In this document: one piece after another, positions 1-7,592 of the stretch
Layout: each line of letters starts with the position of its first letter
Numbering within the stretch: position 1 is the stretch's first letter
Origin: CADEFF01 sp964569315
Lineage (GTDB): Bacteria; Pseudomonadota; Alphaproteobacteria; Dongiales; Dongiaceae
Length of the DNA stretch: 45,933 nt
Direction of reading: 5' to 3'
Assembly: GCA_964569315.1 (NCBI GenBank)
Contig: CAZMUZ010000020.1
Span: 1 to 45,933, forward strand
Made by a program: the position numbers and the translations under genes
Notes under the pieces: generated by a model
The model's database searches: none
What the model saw: the letters and a program-made list of their open reading frames with translations, nothing else
Told to the model about the DNA's origin: nothing

Positions 1-279
1 GAAATCGAGCAGCGCCCAGGGCGCATGCTCGCGGCTCGAGCCGCAGCCGAAATTCTCGCCGGCCACCAGCAGCTCGGCCTTGCGATAGGCGGGACGGTTC
101 AGCACGAACTCCGGCTTCTCGCTGCCGTCGGGGTTGTAGCGAAGCTCGTCGAACAGGTTCTTGCCGAGACCGGTCCGCTTGATGGTCTTCAGGAACTGCT
201 TCGGGATGATCATGTCGGTGTCGACGTTGATCATCGGCAGCGGCGCCGCGACGCCGCGGAGCTTGGTGAATTTCTGCAT
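1..279 (-). CDS. leuD: 3-isopropylmalate dehydratase small subunit LeuD (3' end outside window)
   Basis: Small subunit of isopropylmalate isomerase, which with LeuC converts 2-isopropylmalate to 3-isopropylmalate in leucine synthesis in the cytoplasm. The 93 visible residues begin MQKFTKLRGVAAPLPMINVD and contain the LeuD-type segments DTDMIIPKQFL and GENFGCGSSREHAPWAL, the latter being the substrate-contact loop of the aconitase swivel domain. The gene runs off the left edge, so roughly the last half is missing. The ATG at 277-279 is chosen because the family normally starts about here. It lies downstream of leuC and an RDD-family gene on the same strand, separated from the latter by a 68-bp spacer with several hairpins. 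Confidence 0.93.
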   Translation of the reverse strand, partial: MQKFTKLRGVAAPLPMINVDTDMIIPKQFLKTIKRTGLGKNLFDELRYNPDGSEKPEFVLNRPAYRKAELLVAGENFGCGSSREHAPWALLDF

Positions 280-290
280 GGGAACCGTCC

Positions 291-355
291 GGATTCCGCA
301 AATCCGGCCGGGCAGCCGCGCCCGGCCAAGGGCCCGAGGATATAGCCTCAGGGCC
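291..355 (-). other. Cluster of three hairpins between the RDD gene and leuD
   Basis: Three short inverted repeats follow one another: an imperfect hairpin with arms near 331-339 and 346-355 overlapping the RDD gene's stop codon, a perfect 8-bp stem (306-313 / 320-327, GGCCGGGC with GCCCGGCC, 6-nt loop), and a 5-bp stem GGATT/AATCC (291-295 / 301-305). None is followed by a strong T-run on the minus strand, so a classic intrinsic terminator is not supported. It may be a transcript-processing or attenuating structure ahead of leuD; this is inference only. Confidence 0.35.
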
Positions 356-806
356 GCGAAATTACCAGGGTTTTGGCCAGGATGTCGTGGAGCGCCTGCT
401 TCCGCCGGGTGAAGCCTGCCATGAAGAATCCGACGAGCAGGGTGAGCCAGGAGAGGAACTTCCCGAAATAGCGCCCGCTCGCCCGGCCGAAGCCGATCCG
501 CTCCCCGGCGAGGTCGGTGACCGCAAGCGAGAGCGCCATCTTGCCCAAGGTCGCCTGCCGCGCCGAGCTCTCCATCGCGGCATAATAGAGCCAGCCCAGC
601 AGGATCACGAGGAGCGTGCCGAGCGTGTTGTACTGGAACGCGAAGAAGATCCCGAGCGCGCTCTCGGGCGCGTCCAGGTCGATCGCCTCATGCACCGGCA
701 GAACGGTGCCGATGGCGAGCATCGCGAGGTTGATCACGATCGCATCGATGAACAGCGCACCGACGCGGCGCCAGAATCCCGCGTAACGCGGGTTTCCGTC
801 CGGCAT
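348..806 (-). CDS. RDD family membrane protein
   Basis: A 152-residue integral membrane protein of the RDD family, whose members are small proteins of mostly unknown transport or envelope function. The N-terminus carries the family signature (RRVGALFID, with the Arg and Asp of the first helix, residues about 13-21). Further hydrophobic helices lie near residues 20-36, 55-75 and 112-128, and the family's C-terminal pattern is present (ATLGKMALSLAVTD, then QALHDILAKTLVI). ATG start at 804-806. It sits between leuC and leuD on the same strand, a position conserved in some Rhodospirillales-like genomes as far as I recall. The function here is unknown and nothing ties it chemically to leucine synthesis. 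Confidence 0.85.
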   Translation of the reverse strand: MPDGNPRYAGFWRRVGALFIDAIVINLAMLAIGTVLPVHEAIDLDAPESALGIFFAFQYNTLGTLLVILLGWLYYAAMESSARQATLGKMALSLAVTDLAGERIGFGRASGRYFGKFLSWLTLLVGFFMAGFTRRKQALHDILAKTLVISRP

Positions 807-1117
807 AGGCAGGTCGCCTCCCGGCCATGGTAACGACGGAACCGAGGATAGGGCGATCGCCCGATTTTGGGCACCCGGATTCTCTCGCAGCGGTCAGGTC
901 GCGGCGCGCCACGCTCATCCGGAGAAGACACGCATGCGAACCATGCATGGGCGAATTCCATGCGGGGCGCTCGCGACCGATGGCGATTCGTCGTCCGCGA
1001 TCCGCGGCGCCCGCCAGGAACGGCGAACGCGAAAGCCGGGCGCAAGCCGGCCGCCTCGCACCGAACGCGAAATTGGGGATTCGATCGGAGGAACTCGGGC
1101 GCGCGCCGCCGGCGCCG
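807..1117. other. Non-coding spacer between leuC and the RDD gene
   Basis: About 311 bp without a convincing gene on either strand. Short open frames exist but look like GC-rich shadows. A perfect 12-bp palindrome GGGCGATCGCCC lies at 851-862, just upstream of the RDD gene on the minus strand, and could be an operator, but nothing else supports that. I see no clear terminator after leuC. Confidence 0.5.
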
Positions 1118-2524
1118 CTAGACCAGCGCACGGATGTCGGTGAGCCGGCCGGTAATCGCCGCCGCCGCCGCCATGGCGGGGCTCACCAGATGGGTGCGGC
1201 CGCCGCGGCCCTGCCGGCCCTCGAAATTGCGGTTCGAGGTCGAGGCGCAGCGCTCGCCCGGCTCGAGGCGATCCGGATTCATGGCGAGGCACATCGAGCA
1301 GCCCGGCTCGCGCCATTCGAACCCCGCCTCGCGCAGCACGCGGTCGAGCCCCTCGGATTCCGCCTGCTCCTTCACGAGGCCGGAGCCCGGCACGACCATC
1401 GCATTCACATGCGCGGCGACCTTGCGGCCGGCCGCCACTTTCGCGACCTCGCGCAGATCCTCGATGCGGCCGTTGGTGCAGGAGCCGATGAAGACGCGGT
1501 CGATCTTCACCTGGTCGAGCGGCGTGCCCGGCGTCAGGCCCATATAGTCGAGCGAGCGCTGCATCGCCTGGCGTTTCGCCTCGTCGGCGATCGCGGCCGG
1601 ATCCGGCACCCGGCCGGTGATCGGCAGCACGTCCTGCGGCGAGGTGCCCCAGGTCACCTGCGGTGCGATCTCGGAGGCCTGCAGCACGACCTCGCGGTCG
1701 TATTTCGCGCCCGCGTCGCTGGGCAGCGTGCGCCAATAGGCGACAGCCTGCTCCCAGGCGCCGCCCTTCGGCGCCATCGGCCGGCCCTTCACATAGTCGA
1801 AGGTCTTGTCGTCGGGCGCGATGAGGCCGGCGCGGGCCCCCGCCTCGATCGACATGTTGCAGACGGTCATGCGGCCTTCCATGGAAAGGTCGCGGATCGC
1901 CGGGCCCGCATATTCGATCACATGGCCGGTGCCGCCGGCGGTACCGATCCTGCCGATGATGGCGAGGATCAGGTCCTTGGCCGTGATGCCGACCGGGAGC
2001 GCGCCCTCGACCGTGATGCGCATGTTCTTCGAGGGCTGCATGATGAGCGTCTGGGTCGCCAGCACATGCTCGACCTCGGAGGTGCCGATGCCGAAGGCGA
2101 GCGCGCCGAAGGCGCCGTGCGTCGAGGTATGGCTGTCGCCGCAGACGATGGTCATGCCGGGCTGGGTCAGCCCCTGCTCCGGCCCGATGATATGGACGAT
2201 GCCCTGGCGGATGTCGTCCATCGAGAAATAGGGGATCCCGAACTCCGCGCAATTCTTTTCCAGCGTCTCGATCTGGATGCGCGATTCCGCTTCCTTGATG
2301 CCCTCGGAGCGATCGGTCGTCGGCACGTTGTGGTCCGCGACCGCGAGCGACGCCTCCGGCCGGCGCACCTTGCGGCCGGTCATGCGCAGCCCCTCGAAGG
2401 CCTGCGGGCTCGTCACCTCATGCACCAGATGGCGGTCGATATAGACGAGGCAGGTGCCGTCCTCCTGGCGATGCACCAGGTGGCTTTGCCAGATCTTGTC
2501 GAAGAGGGTGCGCGGCGTCGTCAT
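1118..2524 (-). CDS. leuC: 3-isopropylmalate dehydratase large subunit LeuC
   Basis: Large, [4Fe-4S]-containing subunit of isopropylmalate isomerase (leucine pathway, cytoplasm, partner LeuD). The predicted 468 residues match the family length of about 465-475. The cluster ligands are visible: Cys349 in FIGSCTNGR, and Cys409 and Cys412 in EPGCSMCLAMNPD. The substrate-binding segment CGDSHTSTHGAFGALAFG lies near residues 128-145. I chose ATG 2522-2524 because the protein then starts MTTPRTLFDKIW as in homologues and a GAAGGA Shine-Dalgarno-like run precedes it; an in-frame TTG at 2548 would add eight residues. It lies downstream of the rplS operon but is separated from it by REP-like repeats. 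Confidence 0.97.
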   Translation of the reverse strand: MTTPRTLFDKIWQSHLVHRQEDGTCLVYIDRHLVHEVTSPQAFEGLRMTGRKVRRPEASLAVADHNVPTTDRSEGIKEAESRIQIETLEKNCAEFGIPYFSMDDIRQGIVHIIGPEQGLTQPGMTIVCGDSHTSTHGAFGALAFGIGTSEVEHVLATQTLIMQPSKNMRITVEGALPVGITAKDLILAIIGRIGTAGGTGHVIEYAGPAIRDLSMEGRMTVCNMSIEAGARAGLIAPDDKTFDYVKGRPMAPKGGAWEQAVAYWRTLPSDAGAKYDREVVLQASEIAPQVTWGTSPQDVLPITGRVPDPAAIADEAKRQAMQRSLDYMGLTPGTPLDQVKIDRVFIGSCTNGRIEDLREVAKVAAGRKVAAHVNAMVVPGSGLVKEQAESEGLDRVLREAGFEWREPGCSMCLAMNPDRLEPGERCASTSNRNFEGRQGRGGRTHLVSPAMAAAAAITGRLTDIRALV

Positions 2525-2568
2525 GGTCCTTCGTCGATCGGGCCGCAATCGGCGGCCGCTTGATTTTG

Positions 2569-2594
2569 CCTCATCCTGAGCCTGTCGAAGGATG
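2569..2594 (+). repeat. REP-like palindromic element, copy 1
   Basis: The segment carries the core CATCCTGAGCCTGTCGAAGG, the widely seen bacterial REP-like motif, and can fold with a short CATCC/GGATG stem. It is in opposite orientation to the copies at 2619-2647 and 2709-2747. Confidence 0.75.
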
Positions 2595-2618
2595 CGGTGC
2601 GGCTCGATTTCCGGTCGG

Positions 2619-2647
2619 CCTCATGCTTCGACAGGCTCAGCATGAGG
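2619..2647 (-). repeat. REP-like palindromic element, copy 2
   Basis: Contains TTCGACAGGCTCAGCATGAG, the reverse complement of the core of copy 1. A perfect 8-bp stem (CCTCATGC at 2619-2626 with GCATGAGG at 2640-2647) encloses a 13-nt loop. With copy 1 it forms an inverted pair, the usual BIME-like arrangement. Confidence 0.78.
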
Positions 2648-2708
2648 ATCCCGTTTGTCCTTCATCTCGAGCTTCTCAACGGATGAAGTATGCCCGAATT
2701 CCTCCCGA

Positions 2709-2747
2709 TCAAGCCTCGTGCTTCGACAAGCTCAGCATGAGGCTTGA
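2709..2747 (-). repeat. REP-like palindromic element, copy 3, just after rplS
   Basis: Contains CTTCGACAAGCTCAGCATGA, one base different from the core of copy 2. It sits in a 13-bp stem (2709-2721 with 2735-2747, one G-T pair). Only 13 bp separate it from the rplS stop codon on the minus strand, so it would be transcribed at the 3' end of the ffh-rplS operon mRNA. It could act as an RNA-stabilising structure or a weak terminator; there is no T-run. Confidence 0.75.
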
Positions 2748-2760
2748 AAGCGAGCGCGCC

Positions 2761-3153
2761 TCAGCCCTCGGCGCTTTCGGCGGGAGCCTCCTCGCGGGTG
2801 GCGAGCTCGGCGATGCGGGCCGCCTTGCCCCGGCGTCCGCGGAGATAATAGAGCTTCGCGCGCCGCACGTCGCCGCGCCGCACCAGCTCCACCGAGGCGA
2901 GCCGGGGGCTATAGAGCGGGAACACGCGCTCGACCCCTTCGCCGTAGGAGATCTTTCGCACGGTGAAGGAGGAATTGAGGCCGGCGTTCTTGCGCGCGAT
3001 GCAGACGCCCTCGAAGGCCTGCACGCGCTCGCGCTGCCCTTCGACCACCTTCACATTCACAATGACCGTGTCGCCCGGCTTGAAGTCCGGCAGTTTCGCG
3101 GCCTTGGCCAGCTTCTGCAGCTCGCCCTTCTCGATTTCCTGAATCGTCGTCAT
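2761..3153 (-). CDS. rplS: 50S ribosomal protein L19
   Basis: Large-subunit ribosomal protein at the 30S-50S interface. The 130-residue product starts MTTIQEIEKGELQKLAKAAK and contains the conserved L19 segments PDFKPGDTVIVNVKVVEG, RVQAFEGVCIARKN and SYGEGVERVFPLYSP, ending with the basic RRGDVRRAKLYYLRGRRGKAARI stretch that follows the family pattern. The Ala/Glu-rich tail (EEAPAESAEG) is a common alphaproteobacterial extension. The ATG at 3151-3153 overlaps the trmD stop by 4 bp (ATGA), indicating translational coupling. Last gene of the ffh-rpsP-rimM-trmD-rplS operon. Confidence 0.97.
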   Translation of the reverse strand: MTTIQEIEKGELQKLAKAAKLPDFKPGDTVIVNVKVVEGQRERVQAFEGVCIARKNAGLNSSFTVRKISYGEGVERVFPLYSPRLASVELVRRGDVRRAKLYYLRGRRGKAARIAELATREEAPAESAEG

Positions 3154-3932
3154 CGCTTGGCTTCCTTCTTCTTCATACTTTCGCTCCGGGCGACATGGGC
3201 CGCCCAGAGATCCGGGCGGCGGGCCCGGGTGATGGCTTCGGAACGCTCGCGCCGCCAGGCGCGGATCTTCTCGTGATGGCCGGAGAGCAGCACCTCCGGC
3301 ACGCTGCGCCCCTGCCATTCGGCGGGGCGGGTGTAATGCGGATATTCGAGGAGCCCGGCCGCGAAGCTCTCCTCGTCGAGCCCTTCGGGCGCGCCCATCA
3401 CGCCGGGCAGCAGCCGCACCACGGCGTCGATCAGCGCGATCGCCGCGGGCTCGCCGCCGGAGAGGACGAAATCGCCGAGGCTCACCTCTTCGACGGCACG
3501 CGCCTCGAGCACGCGCTCGTCGATGCCTTCATAGCGCCCGCAGAGCAGGGTGACGCCCGGTCGGGCGGCGAGCTCGGCCGCGAGCGCCTGATCGAACACC
3601 CGGCCGCGCGGCGAGAGATAGATCGCGGGCTTGCCGGCGATCGCCGTCGCCTCGAGCGCGGCGTCGATCACGTCGGGCCGCATCACCATGCCGGGTCCGC
3701 CGCCGAAGGGCGCATCATCGACCGAGGCATGGCGGCCTGGCGCGAAATCGCGGATGTCGATCGCGTCCAGCCGCCAGCGCCCGGCTTCGAGCGCCTTGCC
3801 GGCGAGCGACTGGCCGAGCGGCCCCGGGAACATCTCCGGGAAGAGCGTCAGCACCCGGCAGCGCCAGCCCGCACCGGAATCCTCGCGCAGCGCATCCTTC
3901 GCCAGACCCGGATCGGTGACGGCGGGGCTCAT
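3150..3932 (-). CDS. trmD: tRNA (guanine37-N1)-methyltransferase TrmD
   Basis: SPOUT-class enzyme that uses SAM to make m1G37 in tRNAs and so prevents +1 frameshifting. The predicted 260 residues begin MSPAVTDPGLAK and show the TrmD landmarks: TLFPEMFPGPLGQSL near residues 29-43, DDAPFGGGPGMVMRPD, the trefoil-knot SAM site LLCGRYEGIDERV, and LGDFVLSGGEPAA followed by the LLPGVMG loop. The ATG (3930-3932) overlaps the rimM stop by 4 bp, and the gene's own stop overlaps the rplS start by 4 bp. A longer upstream open frame exists but only crosses rimM. The extra N-terminal 20-odd residues before the first conserved strand could be trimmed if a later start is used. Confidence 0.96.
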   Translation of the reverse strand: MSPAVTDPGLAKDALREDSGAGWRCRVLTLFPEMFPGPLGQSLAGKALEAGRWRLDAIDIRDFAPGRHASVDDAPFGGGPGMVMRPDVIDAALEATAIAGKPAIYLSPRGRVFDQALAAELAARPGVTLLCGRYEGIDERVLEARAVEEVSLGDFVLSGGEPAAIALIDAVVRLLPGVMGAPEGLDEESFAAGLLEYPHYTRPAEWQGRSVPEVLLSGHHEKIRAWRRERSEAITRARRPDLWAAHVARSESMKKKEAKR

Positions 3933-4447
3933 GGCTCCACCTCCGCCGGCGGTGCTGCGACCAGCCGGCCGCCATCGAGATCCACCACCGGCACCGCGCT
4001 CCGGGTGAAAGGCAGCAGCAGGCTCTCGCCCGTCTCGCCCGTCACTTCCAGCACGTCGCCGGCGCCGTAATTGAGCACGGCCCTCACCTTGCCGAGCCGC
4101 CGCCCGTCCGCGGTCTCCACCCCGAGCCCCACCAGATCGGCATGGTAGAACTCGTTCTCCGGCGCCAGCGCCGGCAGGGCGGATCGGGCCACATAGAGCC
4201 GCGTGCCCTTCATGGCCTCGGCCGCGTTGCGGTCGGTCACGCCGTCGATGCGCGCCAGCACGCCGCCCTTCGCCGTGCCGACCACGGCGACCTCGTAGCG
4301 CCGCTCGCCGGTCTCGTCGGTGAGCGGCCCATAGGCGGTGATCTGCGCCGGCTTTTCGGTGAAGCATTTGAGCTTCACCAGGCCGCGCACGCCATGGGCG
4401 CCGGCGACGGCGCCGACCAGCACGCGATCGGGGAGGGTGGGACGCAA
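3929..4447 (-). CDS. rimM: Ribosome maturation factor RimM
   Basis: Assembly factor that binds S19 in the 30S head during 16S rRNA processing. It has the RimM N-terminal domain (VLVGAVAGAHGVRGLVKLKC) followed by the PRC-barrel domain (ENEFYHADLVGLGVETADG, then VLNYGAGDVLEVTG, ending LLLPFTRSAVPVVDLDGGR). I prefer a TTG start at 4445-4447, giving 172 residues (LRPTLPDRVLVG onset) with a GCGGAAG stretch upstream and a 17-bp gap to rpsP. The first ATG-like start in this frame, at 4522, would overlap rpsP by 56 bp and add an Arg-rich N-terminus that looks like rpsP read in another frame. A GTG slightly downstream is also possible. Confidence 0.9.
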   Translation of the reverse strand: MRPTLPDRVLVGAVAGAHGVRGLVKLKCFTEKPAQITAYGPLTDETGERRYEVAVVGTAKGGVLARIDGVTDRNAAEAMKGTRLYVARSALPALAPENEFYHADLVGLGVETADGRRLGKVRAVLNYGAGDVLEVTGETGESLLLPFTRSAVPVVDLDGGRLVAAPPAEVEP

Positions 4448-4466
4448 GGCGCTTCCGCTCTCTGGC

Positions 4467-4844
4467 TCAGGCCTGCGGCGCGTCGCCGCCGGCCTCGGCC
4501 GGCTTCGCCGCCGCCTCGGCAACCGCCTTGGCGCGCTCTTGCGCCTTCGCCTTCGGCAGATGCTGCTGGGACTGCTCGCGACGGCCGGGTTTCGCCATCA
4601 GCCCGGCATCGGCGAGGAAGAGCGCCACCCGATCGGACGGCGTCGCGCCCATCTTCAGCCAATGCTCGATGCGCTCCTTCTTAAGCACGATGCGGTTCGC
4701 GTCGTCGCGCTGCAGCAGCGGGTTGTAGGTGCCGACCTTCTCGAGGAAGCGGCCGTCGCGCGCCATGCGCGATTCGGCGATGACGATGCTGTAGAAGGGC
4801 CGCTTCTTCGCGCCGCCGCGGCTCATGCGGATCTTGAGGGACAT
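4467..4844 (-). CDS. rpsP: 30S ribosomal protein S16
   Basis: Small-subunit ribosomal protein needed for 30S assembly. The 125-residue product opens MSLKIRMSRGGAKKRPFYSI, with the conserved VIAESRMARDGRFLEKVGTY and IEHWLKMGATPSDRVALFL segments filling residues 1-80. The C-terminal 40 residues are a charged Ala/Lys-rich extension of the type common in Alphaproteobacteria. Between ffh and rpsP a VOC-family gene intervenes (gap of 31 bp), while rimM follows closely. Confidence 0.97.
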   Translation of the reverse strand: MSLKIRMSRGGAKKRPFYSIVIAESRMARDGRFLEKVGTYNPLLQRDDANRIVLKKERIEHWLKMGATPSDRVALFLADAGLMAKPGRREQSQQHLPKAKAQERAKAVAEAAAKPAEAGGDAPQA

Positions 4845-4875
4845 GCGGGTTCTTGCTCCTGGTTTCTTCGAGGGA

Positions 4876-5256
4876 TCACTTGGGAAGGTGGCAGACGGCT
4901 TCGATATGGTTGCCGTCCGGATCGATGACGAAAGCGCCGTAGTAATTCGGGTGATACTGGGTGCGCAGCCCCGGCTCGCCGTTGTCCTTGGCGCCGGCCG
5001 CGAGCGCGGCCTCGTAGAAGGCGCGGACCCGGGCGCGGTTGGCTGCGACGAACGCGATATGCGAGCCCGGCGCGCCGCGCACGGTGCCCTTCTCCGGCTC
5101 CGACAGCCAGAAGCGCGGCTCGCGGGCCGAGCGGCCGTAGCCGGCGCCGCCCTCGATATCCCAGACGCGCTTGTAGCCGAGCGGTTTCAGGGCCGCGTCG
5201 TAGAAGGCCTGCGCCTTCTTCAGGTTCTTCACGCCGAGCGAGACATGGTCGAGCAT
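4876..5256 (-). CDS. VOC family (glyoxalase/bleomycin-resistance fold) protein
   Basis: A 126-residue single-domain vicinal-oxygen-chelate protein with two beta-alpha-beta-beta-beta modules. Candidate metal ligands at the usual positions are His4 (MLDHVSLGV), the His in SHIAFVA (near residue 70) and the Glu in DPDGNHIEAVCH (near 119), the latter being the typical VOC ending. VOC proteins include lyases, dioxygenases and resistance proteins; the substrate cannot be read from the sequence. It lies 13 bp after ffh and 31 bp before rpsP, all on the same strand, so it is probably co-transcribed with the SRP/ribosomal genes. ATG start at 5254-5256. Confidence 0.88.
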   Translation of the reverse strand: MLDHVSLGVKNLKKAQAFYDAALKPLGYKRVWDIEGGAGYGRSAREPRFWLSEPEKGTVRGAPGSHIAFVAANRARVRAFYEAALAAGAKDNGEPGLRTQYHPNYYGAFVIDPDGNHIEAVCHLPK

Positions 5257-5269
5257 CGCTGTTTCCCCT

Positions 5270-6622
5270 TCAACGTCGCGGCAGCAGGCCGCCGATGCCG
5301 TGTCGCATCAGCCCCTTCTGCCCGAGCTTTCCCATCTGCTTCATCATGCGCGCCATCTCCTGATGCTGCTTCAGGAGCCGGTTGATCTCCTGCACCGTGG
5401 TGCCGGAGCCGGCGGCGATACGCTGCTTGCGCGAGGCCTTGATGATGTCCGGCCGACGGCGCTCGGCGCGCGTCATCGAGGAGAGGATCGCGCGCTGGCG
5501 CCTGATCTGCTTGTCGTCGATCCGCGCATCCTTCATCTGCTGCTTGATCTTGCCGATCCCGGGCAGCATCGAGACGATGTCGTTGAGCCCGCCCATCTTC
5601 TCGAGCTTGCCGAGCTGGTCGGCGAGATCGTCGAGGTCGAACAGGCCCTTCTGCGCCTTGCGCGCGATGCGCTCGGCCTCTTCCTGCTCGATCTGCTCGG
5701 CGGCCTTCTCGACGAGGCTGACCACGTCGCCCATGCCGAGGATGCGGCCGGCGATGCGATCGGGATGGAAATCCTCGAGCGCGTCGAGCTTCTCGCCGAC
5801 GCCGATGAGCTTGATCGGCTGGCCGGTGACGGCGCGCATCGAGAGCGCGGCACCGCCGCGCGCATCGCCGTCGACGCGGGTGAGGACGATGCCGGTGACG
5901 CCGATCCGCTCGTGAAAGGCCTGCGCGACATTGACCGCGTCCTGGCCGGTCATGGCGTCGGCCACGAGCAGGGTCTCGACCGGCTTGGTCGCGGTCTTCA
6001 CCGCGGCCACCTCCTCCATCAGCTCCTGGTCGATATGGAGCCGGCCGGCGCTGTCGAGCATGACGAGGTCGTAGCCTTCGAGCGCGGCCGTCTGCATCGC
6101 GCGCCTGGCGATCGCCAGCGGCGGCTCGCCCGGCACGATGTTGAGCGTCGGCACCTCGGCCTGGCGGCCGAGCGTCGCGAGCTGCTCCTGCGCGGCCGGA
6201 CGGCGCGTATCGAGCGACGCCATGAGCACGCGCTTGCGTTCGCGGTTCACGAGGCGAAGCGCGATCTTGGCCGTGGAGGTGGTCTTGCCCGAGCCCTGCA
6301 GCCCGACGAGCAGGATCGCGGCCGGCGGGGGGGCCGCGAGATCGAGCGGGACCGCGCTGCCGCCGAGCGCCGCCGCGAGCTCGTCATGCACGATCTTCAC
6401 GACCATCTGGCCGGGCGTGACGCTCTTCAGCACCGCCTCGCCGACCGCGGCCGGCTTCACCTTCGCGATGAAATCCTTGACCACCGGCAGCGCGACGTCG
6501 GCCTCGAGCAGCGCCACACGCACCTCGCGCAGCGCCTCGTCCACGTCGGCTTCGCTGAGCGCGCCGCGCCGGGTCAGGCGCTGGAAGGCATCGCCGAGCT
6601 TCTGACTGAGGTTCTCGAACAT
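5270..6622 (-). CDS. ffh: Signal recognition particle GTPase Ffh (SRP54)
   Basis: GTPase that binds 4.5S RNA and signal peptides and delivers ribosomes to FtsY at the inner membrane. The 450 residues show an N domain, then the G domain (P-loop GLQGSGKTT at about 107-115, DTRRPAAQEQL, DSAGRLHID, TRVDGDARGG) and a C-terminal M domain. The M domain has the RNA-binding SSMTRAERRRPDIIKASRKQ region followed by RIAAGSGTTVQEINRLLKQH and a Met-rich tail. I use the ATG at 6620-6622 (MFENLSQKLGDAF), the conserved Ffh start; an upstream in-frame start would add 17 unconserved residues. First gene of the operon leading to rplS. Confidence 0.98.
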   Translation of the reverse strand: MFENLSQKLGDAFQRLTRRGALSEADVDEALREVRVALLEADVALPVVKDFIAKVKPAAVGEAVLKSVTPGQMVVKIVHDELAAALGGSAVPLDLAAPPPAAILLVGLQGSGKTTSTAKIALRLVNRERKRVLMASLDTRRPAAQEQLATLGRQAEVPTLNIVPGEPPLAIARRAMQTAALEGYDLVMLDSAGRLHIDQELMEEVAAVKTATKPVETLLVADAMTGQDAVNVAQAFHERIGVTGIVLTRVDGDARGGAALSMRAVTGQPIKLIGVGEKLDALEDFHPDRIAGRILGMGDVVSLVEKAAEQIEQEEAERIARKAQKGLFDLDDLADQLGKLEKMGGLNDIVSMLPGIGKIKQQMKDARIDDKQIRRQRAILSSMTRAERRRPDIIKASRKQRIAAGSGTTVQEINRLLKQHQEMARMMKQMGKLGQKGLMRHGIGGLLPRR

Positions 6623-6883
6623 CGCTTGCAGCCGGTCTCGCCCTCGGTTTCCGCCCGAAATCCGAATGCCCAAGCGCCGTTCGCGCCCGTGCGCGAAACT
6701 CGCGGACGGGCGGGGCCCCTCGGGGCCGGGCAGTCGGGCCTTCAGGCTTAAGGCGGGCGGAGATTAGGCCCGGTTCAGGTCGGCGTCAACGATCCGAGGA
6801 GGCTGGAAAAGCCCTGTTTTCCCGCAAAACCGGCTTGAAGCCCGGCGCGGACTTGCCGAGAGTCGGGGCTGGATCGCCACGGC

Positions 6884-7592
6884 CGCCGTCAACCGCCCGG
6901 AAACCTCCCATGCCGAACGACAGCTACCTGAACGATATGGATCTTTCCAAGCTGTTCCGGCCCACGGCCGAGGCTCAGGGGCTGCCGGGGCTCTGCTATA
7001 CCGACCCCGACTATCACCGGCTCGAGCAGAAACGGCTGTTTGCCGAGGGCTGGCCGGCGGTAGCGGTCGGGGCCGAGTTGCCGCGGCCGGGCGATTTGCT
7101 GCCGATTTCGGTCGCGGGGCAGCCGGTGCTGCTGGTGCGCGACCGCGAGGGCGCGGTGCGCGCTTTCCATAATGTCTGCAGCCATCGCGGCGTGGTGCTG
7201 GTGGAGCGCGCGGCGCGCGGCCAGCCGGTGGTGCGCTGCCCCTATCATAGCTGGGCCTACGGGCTCGACGGCCGGCTCCTGAAGACGCCCGACATCGGCG
7301 GCTCGGGCAAGCACACCATCCCGGGGCTCGATCCGGCGGCGCTCGGCCTGAAACCCGTGCGCTGCGGCCAGTGGGGCGACGTGATCTTCGTCAACCTCTC
7401 CGGCACCGCGCCCGAGCTCGCCGACTGGCTCGATCCGCTCGTCCGCCGCTGGCAGCATGTCGATCTCGGCCTGCTCCGCCATGCGGGCACGGCGGAGTTC
7501 GAGGTCGCAGCGGACTGGAAGATCGCGGTCGAGAACGCGGTCGAGTTCTATCACCTGCCCTGGGTGCATCCGGACCTCAACAGCTATTCCGG
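6884..7592 (+). repeat. 709-bp perfect direct repeat, copy A (converted half of Rieske gene 1)
   Basis: Read base by base, this block is identical to 8316-9024 at an offset of 1432 bp. It begins 26 bp upstream of the start codon and ends in codon 228. The first mismatches are at 6883/8315 and 7593/9025. Flanking sequence on both sides is clearly homologous but diverged. Confidence 0.95.

Noticed and set aside
827..2563. Long plus-strand open frame (578 codons) opposite leuC
   Set aside because: It is antisense to leuC, has Arg/Ala/His-rich composition without recognisable motifs and is a GC-rich shadow frame.
6712..6728. GC-rich inverted sequence (GGCCC/GGGCC) upstream of ffh as a terminator or operator
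   Set aside because: Very short stem in GC-rich DNA with no T-run; expected by chance.
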